From the NCBI RefSeq assembly GCF_042676385.1, contig NZ_JBHTHA010000026.1, positions 1 through 64,000 on the forward strand: a stretch of DNA of 64,000 nt. Direction: 5' to 3'. Source of the DNA: Paenibacillus_E sp042676385 (GTDB lineage Bacteria; Bacillota; Bacilli; Paenibacillales; NBRC-103111). Shown in pieces: positions 33,677-41,947 of this stretch. Under the pieces are notes generated by a model. The model was given only the letters and a program-made list of their open reading frames with translations, did not search any database and was not told the DNA's origin. The first letter of the stretch is position 1, and every line of letters starts with the position of its first letter. Made by a program: the position numbers and the translations under genes.

Positions 33677-34692
33677 TACCTTTCTACATCGCCTACTCTT
33701 TCCGTCATCGCGCGAAGAATATCGCCCACCGATGACATCGGCGTATCGCCCACAATCGTATGCGCGAGCATACCTGCCGCTGCGGCAAAATCGACTGTTT
33801 GTTGCGGTGAGAATGCTTGAATCTCCCCATGGACGATACCGCTTGTGTAGGCATCTCCTGCACCTATTCTATCATAGACGGAAAACGTGAGAAGCTTGGA
33901 GAAGGTGAATGTTTGATTTTTATAGATAAAACCTCGCAAGGAATGCGTATTGTCGCCGTTAATCGAACGATGCGTCCCCGCGATGACCGAAATTTGATAA
34001 TTCCGGGCAACGGTTGGAATCAGGTCCATCAGCTGATCTTGACGTTCTACCTTGTCAGTCGGCATGCCTAGGATCAACATCGCGTCTTTTTCGTTCATCA
34101 TGACCATATCCGCCAGATGCAGCATCTCTTCGTAGTGCGGCTTTGCTTTGGCATAACCACCTTCTCCCCAGTGGCCCGGCCGATAGTTGCAATCGAATAC
34201 GACGATGCCGCCATGATCTTTGACCGCTTTGGCCAAAGCTTTCATGTGCTGCCGAACGTTATCGTTCATCGCCAGTGTAATTCCGCAAAAATGGACAATA
34301 TCGATATTTTTAGCGATCTCGACATAATTATAAGTGCCTTCAGGCGCTGTATTGAAGCTGCTCTCCTGGCGATTGGAATACGTAACGCGGCTGGGCCGCG
34401 CACCAAATCCATTTTCCAGGAAATACATGCCCAAGTAGTTGCCGCCACGACTGAGGAAAGACTGGGAGATGCCTAACTTGCGAAGATAGGATTCCGCCGC
34501 ATCCCCCACGGCATTGGCCGGCAATCTGGATATCAGGTAGCCTGTATGCCCGAGGCGCGCCAAAGCCGAGCTTACGTTCACGCCTGTTCCGGAGAACGTG
34601 TAGTTTAATGTGCTTGCTTGGGACAGGAGTTCATACCCCGGTACTTGCAAACGCATCATGACTTCTCCAAAAGCCGCAATTTTCTTAGCCAT
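33676..34692 (-). CDS. PfkB-family sugar kinase, KdgK-like
   Basis: This 338-residue ribokinase-fold enzyme has GEVMMRL at the N-terminus, the GTGVNVSSALARLG substrate-binding region, and DRIGAGDAYTSGI with the catalytic Asp and anion hole. It is most like 2-keto-3-deoxygluconate kinases. In this operon it could phosphorylate KDG made from an imported aminoaldonate, or the aminoaldonate itself. The ATG at 34692 lies eight bases inside the end of the aldolase gene; no good ribosome binding site is seen, so coupling is likely. Confidence 0.9.
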   Translation of the reverse strand: MAKKIAAFGEVMMRLQVPGYELLSQASTLNYTFSGTGVNVSSALARLGHTGYLISRLPANAVGDAAESYLRKLGISQSFLSRGGNYLGMYFLENGFGARPSRVTYSNRQESSFNTAPEGTYNYVEIAKNIDIVHFCGITLAMNDNVRQHMKALAKAVKDHGGIVVFDCNYRPGHWGEGGYAKAKPHYEEMLHLADMVMMNEKDAMLILGMPTDKVERQDQLMDLIPTVARNYQISVIAGTHRSINGDNTHSLRGFIYKNQTFTFSKLLTFSVYDRIGAGDAYTSGIVHGEIQAFSPQQTVDFAAAAGMLAHTIVGDTPMSSVGDILRAMTERVGDVER

Positions 34693-35440
34693 GTTGATCA
34701 ACCAGTCTTTTCATGACCTCGAGCAACTCGCGGACATCTTCAACATTCGTTTTACCTGTAGCCTTATCGATAATTGATGAGTACACGTGAGGAATCACTT
34801 GCGGAACTTTAGCTTCCAACGCTATGCGCAAAATCGTCTCGAAATTTTCTTTATCGATGCCGCCCGTCGGCTCTAACGCAAATCCTTCTTCTCCGCATGC
34901 CTGAGCGACTGCACGCAGTTCGTCTTCACGGCTCAAGCCGTTCATCGGGAAATATTTCAATGCATTGCCGCCCATGTCGCGTACCAGCGCGATCGCCGTT
35001 TTAACCGGAACAATCGCATGCTCTTCGTGCGCAGCGCTGACCGGGCCGGTGGAGATGTTGACATAGCCTACACGGCCTGTCGGAGACACCAAGCTGTTGA
35101 TCCAGCTATCTTGATCACCCAGGTTAGCACGAGTTGCCCCTACGGCAGGAAACACTTGATTGATGTGACTGCCAGGATAATGCTTAGCAATAGCCGCTAC
35201 TACGGCTGCCTGACGATTGTCGCCGGCACCCAGTCCGATCGATACGGCTTCGTCGATAGCTTTGCCATATTCTTTCATTGCAGCTACTGCCGTTTCTACT
35301 GTCGGATAATCCTTGGAAAGAACGCCGACCAATACATAGCCTTCTGCAGCTTCGAAAACCGCTTTAGCATTTTCTACGCTGCTCGCCAGTACATTCAACG
35401 CCGCACGGCCTTTATAAAAACGTTTTGCAATGTTGGACAT
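34685..35440 (-). CDS. dgaF: DgaF-like KDPG aldolase (EF_0839 type)
   Basis: This 251-residue protein matches the DgaF/EF_0839 group, class I-type aldolases that split 2-keto-3-deoxy-6-phosphogluconate to pyruvate and glyceraldehyde 3-phosphate in D-glucosaminate breakdown. Recognisable parts are FYKGRAALNVLA, GLGAGDNRQAA, NQVFPAVGATRANLG, KYFPMNG and EPTGGIDKENF. AGGAGG lies 9 bases before the ATG at 35440, one base after the stop of the DgaE-like gene. The longer frame upstream is the shadow of that gene. Confidence 0.88.
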   Translation of the reverse strand: MSNIAKRFYKGRAALNVLASSVENAKAVFEAAEGYVLVGVLSKDYPTVETAVAAMKEYGKAIDEAVSIGLGAGDNRQAAVVAAIAKHYPGSHINQVFPAVGATRANLGDQDSWINSLVSPTGRVGYVNISTGPVSAAHEEHAIVPVKTAIALVRDMGGNALKYFPMNGLSREDELRAVAQACGEEGFALEPTGGIDKENFETILRIALEAKVPQVIPHVYSSIIDKATGKTNVEDVRELLEVMKRLVDQHG

Positions 35441-35441
35441 G

Positions 35442-36545
35442 TTAATTGCCTCCTGCCAGTTTCCGTATTTGAGTTGCAATGACTTCCATATCGTCGCCTT
35501 GAAGCGGACGCGGATCAATATCGAAGTAACCTTGTCGTACGCCGTAATCGCGCGTGTAGATAGCGATATCTCCATCGCGCAATCCCGCAACGATTTCTTT
35601 GGCTGTCGTTCCTGTCTGGCCCGGATCGATTAAGATACGTGCGCGAAAAATCGCTCTGCCGGCCTCATCCTGAACGATGGTAACGTTAATGCCCGGGAGA
35701 TCATTTAACGGCATTAACGTTTGCAGAGCTTGTTTCTCCTGCTCGCTTTTATCTGCTTTAACACCGTATTCATCGAGTGCTTGGAGCAGGCCGAAAGTCG
35801 TTTCCTTCCCCACTTTCATGCTTCGTCCAATGCCATGCAGCTGAACTTTGACCCATTCGATATATGTGCGCTTCCCGCCGATAATCCCCGAGGTAGGGCC
35901 TTCAATCGCTTTCGAACCGCTATAAATCGCAAGATCCGAATATTTGACATACTTCTGAATATCTTCTTCCGCGGCCGCATCCACGATAAGCGGCACCCGG
36001 TTGCGCTGCGCGATCTCCCACGCTTCTTCAACGGAAATCATGTTCTTCTGGACGGCATGGTGGGATTTCACGTAAAGAATGGCCGCCGTATAGTCCGTGA
36101 TCGCATCTTCGATATGTTCGGCTTTGCCTTCGTTGGCGTAGCCCACTTCAACAAGTTTGCCGCCGCCCAAATAGACCATTGTTTCAACCGGAGCGCCGTA
36201 TTGAACGTTGTGCCCTTTTAAAATGATGATCTCGTTCTTGGCAATGAGATCTTGATGGAGCCGTTCACTCTTGCGGCGATTGCCTTGGGTCACGATACCC
36301 GCAACGGAGAGGGCGATGCCGCTGGAAGCAGAATTCACGACTACGGCTGCTTCGGAGCCGAGAATGCGAGCGATATAATCGCCTGCCTTGTCAACCAGAT
36401 CGGCTATTTCCACATAGTTTTGGCCGCCATGCTTCATGGCCTCCATAACGGTATCCGTCGGAGCCGAAACGCCTAGAATGCTCATTCGACCGCTCGCGTT
36501 TATCACGCGTTTCAATCCATATTTAGCATTCAATGAACTTGCCAT
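35442..36545 (-). CDS. dgaE: DgaE-like PLP-dependent ammonia-lyase (SelA-related)
   Basis: This 367-residue fold-type I PLP enzyme belongs to the SelA-related group that includes DgaE, which removes ammonia from D-glucosaminate 6-phosphate to give KDPG. Visible features are RVINASGRMSILGVS at the N-terminus, VVVNSASSGIALS, VDAAAEEDI with the cofactor Asp, and the PLP lysine in IYSGSKAIEGPTSG. AAAGGAG lies 9 bases before the ATG, which is 23 bases inside the end of the amidohydrolase gene. Whether the substrate is phosphorylated here is open because no PTS is present. Confidence 0.9.
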   Translation of the reverse strand: MASSLNAKYGLKRVINASGRMSILGVSAPTDTVMEAMKHGGQNYVEIADLVDKAGDYIARILGSEAAVVVNSASSGIALSVAGIVTQGNRRKSERLHQDLIAKNEIIILKGHNVQYGAPVETMVYLGGGKLVEVGYANEGKAEHIEDAITDYTAAILYVKSHHAVQKNMISVEEAWEIAQRNRVPLIVDAAAEEDIQKYVKYSDLAIYSGSKAIEGPTSGIIGGKRTYIEWVKVQLHGIGRSMKVGKETTFGLLQALDEYGVKADKSEQEKQALQTLMPLNDLPGINVTIVQDEAGRAIFRARILIDPGQTGTTAKEIVAGLRDGDIAIYTRDYGVRQGYFDIDPRPLQGDDMEVIATQIRKLAGGN

Positions 36546-37623
36546 TCACAAACACTCCTTTAGCTTCTATTCTTTGGTGACCTACTCGCTTGTCTCCTTC
36601 GGAATCAACGAGTATCACGGATTCATTTTCAACGGTAAACAACGTAAGATTTGCCTCGTCTCCGGCCTGGATACGACCAAGCTCCGGCCTCTTCAGCCAA
36701 CCCGCTGCATGCGTGGTGACCGCGGCGATCACTTCTTCCAGCGAATAACCTAGATAAAGAAATTTCGAAAGAATATGAGCCATGCTGTACACGGGGCCAT
36801 TTACCCGGTTCCCGCGATAGATGTCGGTGCTGATCGTATCTAAACCGATGCCGTTGCTTTTGGCAGCTTCAGCCACTTTAAATGAAAAGCTCGCCGTACC
36901 GTGACCGACATCCAAGTGAACACCTCTGGCTATGGCATCTGTCAGCACTTGAAGCGGCTTACCTTCGTTATCAAAAAGGTTGTTGGCTTTTCCGTTCAGG
37001 TAGTGGGTAATAACGTCTCTTTGTTCTAAAAGAGGGACGATCTCCTCGATACATGGAGGTCCGGAACCGATATGGACCATTAACGGCAGCGACGTTTCTT
37101 TAGATAAAGAACGCGCGATGCGCAAAGGTTCGATTCCGCTATCACGTACGACGCTGCTGCTGATTCGCGCTTTTAATCCGACGATGACTTCTTTATATTG
37201 TTCGACGGCTTGCACGACCTTGTCTTTATCGATCCAGTCCAAATTAGATAATTCATCGACTCTTTGCAAACCAATTCTGGATATGTTCAAAAATGCAAAC
37301 AAATTCGTCTGAGCGCGTTCGCGGCTCGCTACCAAATCTGCAATCCGGTCCGCCCCGCAACTCCCAGCGTCAATGATGGTGGTTACGCCTTGCTTGACGC
37401 CGATTTCATCGATTTCATCCCCGTAAGGATCAAAATCCGGAAAAGCATGCACATGCATATCAATCCAGCCGCTCGATACATAAAAACCCGAGCAATCCAG
37501 CACTTGGTTACCTTGTCCGTGTCCCGCTTCCGTGATCTCAGCGATACGGCCATCAACGATGATGATATCGATGCTTTTTTCATTTATTTCTTTTGCATTC
37601 CGTAATACAATCCGTTCTTTCAT
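36523..37623 (-). CDS. Amidohydrolase/deacetylase, EF_0837/AHA_3915 type
   Basis: This 366-residue TIM-barrel metalloenzyme has WIDMHVHAFPD (HxH), the likely carbamylated lysine in IVGLKARISSS, His in MVHIGSGP and HYLNGKANN, and the catalytic Asp region DVGHGTASF. In other bacteria this type sits beside DgaE- and DgaF-like genes and is annotated as a probable amidohydrolase. Removing an N-acyl group from an imported N-acyl-aminoaldonate would fit its place as first gene of the operon. Promoter and twin operators lie just upstream. The proposed reaction is inference from context. Confidence 0.88.
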   Translation of the reverse strand: MKERIVLRNAKEINEKSIDIIIVDGRIAEITEAGHGQGNQVLDCSGFYVSSGWIDMHVHAFPDFDPYGDEIDEIGVKQGVTTIIDAGSCGADRIADLVASRERAQTNLFAFLNISRIGLQRVDELSNLDWIDKDKVVQAVEQYKEVIVGLKARISSSVVRDSGIEPLRIARSLSKETSLPLMVHIGSGPPCIEEIVPLLEQRDVITHYLNGKANNLFDNEGKPLQVLTDAIARGVHLDVGHGTASFSFKVAEAAKSNGIGLDTISTDIYRGNRVNGPVYSMAHILSKFLYLGYSLEEVIAAVTTHAAGWLKRPELGRIQAGDEANLTLFTVENESVILVDSEGDKRVGHQRIEAKGVFVNGKFIEC

Positions 37624-37650
37624 TCATTTCACCTTTTTCCGCAACTCTAT

Positions 37651-37664
37651 TTAATACGCTTACA
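37651..37664. promoter_or_regulatory. Possible cre-like site in the leader of the aminoaldonate operon
   Basis: The reverse complement TGTAAGCGTATTAA matches the cre consensus at 12 of 14 positions. It lies 28-41 bases before the start of the first gene, where a roadblock could act. Confidence 0.35.
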
Positions 37665-37688
37665 TGTAGTTCTGAAAGTGGATGAATT

Positions 37689-37750
37689 ATTATAACGTTA
37701 TAATGTTATGATAGCACGGAAAGTTCTCGAAGTAAATATAACGTTATAAT
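37689..37750 (-). promoter_or_regulatory. Twin operators flanking the aminoaldonate operon promoter
   Basis: ATTATAACGTTATAAT (37689-37704) is a perfect 16-base palindrome; a second copy with a perfect 12-base core TATAACGTTATA lies at 37737-37748, 46 bases away centre to centre. Both are followed by ATGTT. Between them, on the minus strand, TTTACT and TATCAT are 17 bases apart and form a plausible promoter. The GntR/UTRA protein of the operon is the obvious candidate to bind, possibly with looping. Confidence 0.75.
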
Positions 37751-38336
37751 GTTTAAAGTGGTATTTGATGGGTAACGCTTGCACCTCATATCCTGTACGT
37801 TTTGCAGGATTTATATAATTTGAGAAAGTACATTCTCATCCAGAAAGGTCAGACTTGTGGGATAGCCGCATCATTCGCGGCTTTAGAATGGACTAAACCC
37901 ATTAGGCGTTGATGAAGAAGTGCAAAGAACGATGCGGTGTAACAGATTAAAGCCGCCTCCCGCGCCTTCTCTTGAGCTTCGTCAACGAGGATCAAAAGCA
38001 GCAAGCTACACAAACTTCTTGAAGCAGCCTTAAAGAACAAAGGTCGTTATTAGCGTACAAGTTTGACGCTATGGTATTGGTGAAATGGTCAAAATAACGC
38101 TCGAACGAACAAATTTCCATAAATAGAGAACAATCTTCGCTAGTTATGGAATTTTATTCTTTAAAGGCGTGATTGGTGGTATTTCCCTTTTCAAAAGAGT
38201 CAAAATGTTCTCTATTTGCGACCTTGGTTCTTTAATCGCTGAAGCGGGGAAAACTGTAGAGATGTAGGGCTTTTGCGACTGTTTAGGCTGTTTCGAGTGG
38301 AGAGACCGGCAAGGCAGAATTGGTTTCGTATATAAG
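37751..38336. repeat. Non-coding region with palindromic repeat relics
   Basis: No gene is supported here. TCCTGTACGTTTTGCAGGA (about 37791-37809) is a palindrome of the TGCA-TTTYG-TRCA kind seen at 13.2 and 47.3 kb. AAAGAACAAAGGTCG (about 38031) and AGAGAACAATCTTCGCTAGTTATGG (about 38124-38148) resemble the palindromic element at 47,604. The 63- and 77-codon frames have no ribosome binding sites. Confidence 0.5.
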
Positions 38337-38372
38337 AATAAAGTCAAATGGCACAAGGGCCATCTGACTTTA
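38337..38372 (-). terminator. Terminator of the 38-40 kb ABC permease genes
   Basis: On the minus strand TAAAGTCAGATGGC pairs with GCCATTTGACTTTA around a short loop, followed by TTCTTATAT. The T-run is broken. Confidence 0.7.
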
Positions 38373-38402
38373 TCCACATTGAGTATAGTAAAGCACCTGA
38401 TG

Positions 38403-39275
38403 CTAGCCCTTTACCGCGCCTGCTGTCATTCCTTTCATGATTTGCTCCTGGAACAGCAGGAACACGATAATGGTCGGCAGCACCGCTATGGCCAATGCAG
38501 CCATCGTCAACTCGTAGTCCGTCATGTAACCCGTGGCAAATGCGGACAAGCTGAGCGGTACGGTCTTGAGCGCAGGCTTGCTGATGAAGACGAGCGCGAA
38601 AGCAAAATCATTCCAAAAGCGCAGGAAACCTAAAATCGCAACCGTCGAAAGCGCCGGCATGCTGAGCGGCATCATCATCCGGAAGAAAATGCCCCAATAG
38701 CCCGTACCGTCGATGAGCGCCGCTTCCTCGATTTCCTTAGGGATCGTGACTAAATAAGCGGCGAGGACAAATATCGCGAGCGGCAGCTCAAAAGCTGTAT
38801 ATGGCATAATGAGCGCCGCGTACGTGTTCAAGATGCCGATTTTTTTCATCAAAATAAAAAGCGGCACTAAGGTGCTGTGAATCGGAATCAGCATACCTAA
38901 CAGAAATAAGCCCATGAATAACGGCTTTAGCTTAAATTCAAAACGCGACAAGATGAACGCGGCCAACGCGCCAATAACGAGCGTGAGTACAAGGGAGATC
39001 ACCGTGACAACGGTCGAGTTCCAAAGTGATAAACCCATGCCGGACACTTTCCAGGCTCTTACGAGGTTATCCCATTTCCATACTGTCGGCAGCAAGAAGG
39101 GCCGTGAATAAAATTCCTCATTCGACTTAAAAGCGCTAATAAATAACCATATGAGCGGGTACAGCGTGACTAAGGCGTAGAGGGTAAGAAAAGCATTCTT
39201 TACACCCTGCGACCACCGTCCCCGCGGCTTGCTTCCCGCAGATAATCCCGTTTGCATCGAGACAGCTTTATTCAT
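38403..39275 (-). CDS. Sugar ABC transporter permease (MalG/LacG type)
   Basis: This 290-residue inner-membrane protein has six expected membrane segments and the EAA loop that docks on the ATPase, EEAALIDGTGYWGIFFRMMMP. It is the second of two permeases for the solute-binding protein at 40.5 kb. No ATPase gene is present in this cluster, so a shared MsmK/MsmX-type ATPase encoded elsewhere is presumably used, as is usual for such carbohydrate importers. GAAGGGG before the ATG is the last part of a hairpin element that fills the gap to the first permease. Confidence 0.92.
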   Translation of the reverse strand: MNKAVSMQTGLSAGSKPRGRWSQGVKNAFLTLYALVTLYPLIWLFISAFKSNEEFYSRPFLLPTVWKWDNLVRAWKVSGMGLSLWNSTVVTVISLVLTLVIGALAAFILSRFEFKLKPLFMGLFLLGMLIPIHSTLVPLFILMKKIGILNTYAALIMPYTAFELPLAIFVLAAYLVTIPKEIEEAALIDGTGYWGIFFRMMMPLSMPALSTVAILGFLRFWNDFAFALVFISKPALKTVPLSLSAFATGYMTDYELTMAALAIAVLPTIIVFLLFQEQIMKGMTAGAVKG

Positions 39276-39288
39276 GATGTCACCCCTT

Positions 39289-39323
39289 CAGAGTTTTCTT
39301 GAGAAAACTTGCTTAGCAAGCTT
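39289..39323 (-). repeat. Hairpin-SD element, locus B (between permease genes)
   Basis: In gene sense: AGCTTGCTAAGCA, then hairpin AGTTTTC-TCAA-GAAAACT, then CTGAAGGGG, the ribosome binding site of the second permease. It fills the 53-base gap inside an operon, so here it cannot be only a promoter element. Confidence 0.75.
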
Positions 39324-39328
39324 TACAA

Positions 39329-40204
39329 TTAACGATAATCGCGCTTCATCAGATATTGGCTGCCGGCAATCAGAATGAGACTCAGAATGATAATAGCAGT
39401 AGAAATCGCGCTGCCGAAGCCGAAGCGGTACACATTGAATGTGCTGTTGTACATATAAGAGGCCAAAAGCTCGGTCGAGTGCGCCGGACCGCCGCCAGTC
39501 ATGACATAGATCAGGTCGAAGGCTTTCAAGCTGCCCGATATACAGAGCACAATCGCGACCTTCACCGTGTCCCAAATCATCGGCAGGGTTACGGCAAAAA
39601 GCTTACGTATCGGCCCTACGCCGTCTAGCTGCGCGGCATCCTCGATTTCAGGCGAAATATTTTGCAAAGCGGCAATAAACATAATCATGTAAGGACCAAT
39701 ATAATTCCAGATGATCGGCACCATAAGGGCGTACATCGAAACTTTCGGATCGGAGAGCCAAGCCTTTTTCCAGCTTTCAAGTCCAATACCATCGAGCAAA
39801 AAGTTTAAAATCCCAATTTGCGGGTGATAAATGTATCCCCAAATAATCCCGACTACGACGGAGGACAGCACCATCGGCATAAAGACCGAAGCGCGAACCA
39901 TCCGTTGAAAAAGCGTGCTGCGCATCAGGAGCAGCGCCAGAATCATGGCGATCGGCACCTGACCGAAAACGGAGGCGGCGACGACAAGCATGTTATTTTT
40001 AAAAGCTTTCCAGAAGATCGGATCTTTCAATACTTCGACGTAGTTATCGAAGCCGATGAATTTAGCGGCTCCGATCCCTTTCCAATCGAAAAAACCGTAG
40101 TACGCCGACCAGAAGATCGGCACGATGACAAACAAGAGATAAAGCACAAGTGCTGGAATCAGCCCTATCGTGATGAAGCCTCGGATGCGTGTGGCTTTAG
40201 TCAT
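39329..40204 (-). CDS. Sugar ABC transporter permease (MalF/LacF type)
   Basis: This 291-residue permease has six expected membrane segments and the EAA loop EIEDAAQLDGVGPIRKLFAVTLP. It pairs with the MalG-type permease that follows. TAGGAGGG lies about 6 bases before the ATG. It is separated from the solute-binding protein gene by 260 bases holding a terminator and structured DNA, so its expression is probably lower than that of the binding protein. Confidence 0.92.
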   Translation of the reverse strand: MTKATRIRGFITIGLIPALVLYLLFVIVPIFWSAYYGFFDWKGIGAAKFIGFDNYVEVLKDPIFWKAFKNNMLVVAASVFGQVPIAMILALLLMRSTLFQRMVRASVFMPMVLSSVVVGIIWGYIYHPQIGILNFLLDGIGLESWKKAWLSDPKVSMYALMVPIIWNYIGPYMIMFIAALQNISPEIEDAAQLDGVGPIRKLFAVTLPMIWDTVKVAIVLCISGSLKAFDLIYVMTGGGPAHSTELLASYMYNSTFNVYRFGFGSAISTAIIILSLILIAGSQYLMKRDYR

Positions 40205-40464
40205 AACTTCCCTCCTATAGCTTTGTTACTTGGTTGCTCGAAGTCCGGCTACAGTTGGGAGCCGTTCCGGTCTTCAGACATTTAACTCCGGTCGCTGTTG
40301 AAATCAAGATTTCAAAGGCGAACACTAACGTTCCTCCGTCAAACATCTGAGCCCTCCACTCTAAATTTGTGCTACATAAACCCCGAGCAAAATGTTTTAA
40401 AGCTTACTCGCTTTTGAAAAAAGGCTCCAGCCGGGATTGTGGCTGGAGTCCTTAGGCTTTAACA
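40205..40464 (-). other. Structured non-coding gap inside the ABC operon
   Basis: Besides the terminator at its upstream end, this 260-base gap holds TTGAAATC/GATTTCAA (40299-40316), which can form a 7-8-bp hairpin, and GC-rich segments with CCGG repeats (40240-40290). No frame with a ribosome binding site is seen. It may be an untranslated leader for the permease genes or hold an internal promoter. Confidence 0.45.
40416..40452 (-). terminator. Terminator or attenuator after the solute-binding protein gene
   Basis: On the minus strand GGACTCCAGCC pairs with GGCTGGAGCC around a short loop, followed by TTTTTTC. It should make binding-protein mRNA more abundant than permease mRNA. Confidence 0.88.
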
Positions 40465-41811
40465 TTATTTGCCGACGGCTTTGGCTTGCGCGTCTTGGAT
40501 TTTTTTGGCGATGTCTTCCGGTTTGCCGCCCATGAGAAGTTCTTGAAGACCGTTGTTGACAACGTCTGCTGCTGCGGAACTGAGTTTGCCGTCGTATACC
40601 GGCGTTCTCTTGACGGTGCCCATCATTTTGTACACTTCTGCAAAGATCGGAGTTACTTTTGTTGTATCCAGCTCCGCTTTGTAGCTCACCAGGTTGTTGC
40701 CGTCGAGAATCGCTTTTTGCGCCGCAGGTCCGGCCATAGCGTAGATCAAATCGTATGCCGCTTGCTTCTGTGCGCCTGTTACTTTTTTGCTCATACCCAG
40801 ACCTGTTCCGACGACGCCGGAGAGGGTGTTCGGATCGCCTTTACCGTTAGGCACAGAAGGCAGAACCGTTACAGCCATGTTAGCCAGTGCTTCTTTGGAT
40901 GCATTCGCAGCCAAGTTCGTTAATGCCCAGCCGCCGTCGATCATCATTGCCGCTTTGCCTTGAGCAAACATTTGCTCCATTTGCGTGTTGTCGATGCTGT
41001 TGAAGCCTTCCTGGAATGCGCCTGCTTTGCCAAGCTGCTGCAGGTAGGTCAGCGATTGAACGAATTCAGGATCCGTGAATTTCGCACCGTTTTGATCAAC
41101 GGCTTTCAAGAACCAATCCGTCCCTGTCACACGGTCAGCCAAGGAGCTGAGAATGCTGGATTGTGCTACCCATGCAGCCTTGTTACCAAGGGCAATCGGC
41201 GTTACGTTGTTTTTCTTGAACGTATCCACCAGTTTCATCAGGTCATCCCAAGTTTTTGGTGGTTGTACGTTGTATTTGTTAAATATTTCTTTGTTGTAGT
41301 AAAGAATCGATGTCGGTGAAAGCGCCATTGGAGCACTGTACGTTTTGCCGTCAATCGTAAAATCGTCGAAAGATCCAGTCAAGAAGTTGTTCTTCCAATC
41401 CGGTTTGCCGTCCAACAGCTCGTTGATCGGTTGAATCAAGTCGCCGCCAACGAATTCTTTCGTCATCACACCCGGCCACATCACGAACAGATCCGGCATT
41501 TCATTTGCCGCAGCGACCGTTTTCAGACGAGGACGGTAGCCATCGGGCGGAATGCCTTGCACGTCAAGCTCCACGTTCGGATGGTCTTTCTTATATTGAT
41601 CAATGTAAGCACGCATCGTTTTCGCGCGAAGGTCTTCGCCCGTGTAATTGTGCCAAATGGAAAGCTTCACTTTTTCACCAGGTTTAGCTGCATCCGTAGA
41701 TTTCGGTGCCGCGCTGCCGCCTGCTTGTTCGTTCGTACCGCTTGCTCCACAGCCAGCAAGAAGCGAGAATGACAACGCTGCAGCTATCGTGACAATAAAA
41801 GACTTTTTCAT
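40465..41811 (-). CDS. Sugar-binding lipoprotein, ABC family 1
   Basis: This 448-residue extracellular lipoprotein has a signal peptide with lipobox SLLAGCG (Cys about 21), a Gly/Ser/Ala-rich linker and a family-1 solute-binding fold (SIWHNYTGEDLRAK, DLFVMWPG, KTWDDLMKL, QGKAAMMIDGGWA). It should bind an oligosaccharide or glycoside, but the ligand cannot be told. GAGGAGGG precedes the ATG. The promoter region shows a TATACT -10 with no matching -35, as expected for activation by the YesN-type regulator just upstream. Confidence 0.93.
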   Translation of the reverse strand: MKKSFIVTIAAALSFSLLAGCGASGTNEQAGGSAAPKSTDAAKPGEKVKLSIWHNYTGEDLRAKTMRAYIDQYKKDHPNVELDVQGIPPDGYRPRLKTVAAANEMPDLFVMWPGVMTKEFVGGDLIQPINELLDGKPDWKNNFLTGSFDDFTIDGKTYSAPMALSPTSILYYNKEIFNKYNVQPPKTWDDLMKLVDTFKKNNVTPIALGNKAAWVAQSSILSSLADRVTGTDWFLKAVDQNGAKFTDPEFVQSLTYLQQLGKAGAFQEGFNSIDNTQMEQMFAQGKAAMMIDGGWALTNLAANASKEALANMAVTVLPSVPNGKGDPNTLSGVVGTGLGMSKKVTGAQKQAAYDLIYAMAGPAAQKAILDGNNLVSYKAELDTTKVTPIFAEVYKMMGTVKRTPVYDGKLSSAAADVVNNGLQELLMGGKPEDIAKKIQDAQAKAVGK

Positions 41812-41828
41812 ATTTTTAAACCCTCCTC

Positions 41829-41866
41829 TAAAAGTTTTCGAAGAAAACCCGCCTCATTAGCATAAG
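41829..41866 (-). repeat. Hairpin-SD element, locus C (solute-binding protein leader)
   Basis: In gene sense: CTTATGCTAATGAGGCG, hairpin GTTTTC-TT-CGAAAAC, then TTTTAGAGGAGGG, the ribosome binding site of the solute-binding protein gene. The stem is shorter and the GAAAAC side is kept. Confidence 0.65.
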
Positions 41867-41947
41867 CTCCTCTAGTTACAAGTTAAGTATAGGGGACATG
41901 GATAGGAGGCGGTACGGGAGAGACTTCGGCGCGGAGGGGGTCATTTT

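Noticed and set aside
37849..38040. 63-codon minus-strand frame with a hydrophobic start
   Set aside because: It starts at TTG without a ribosome binding site and overlaps repeat-like DNA; it may be a relic but cannot be supported.
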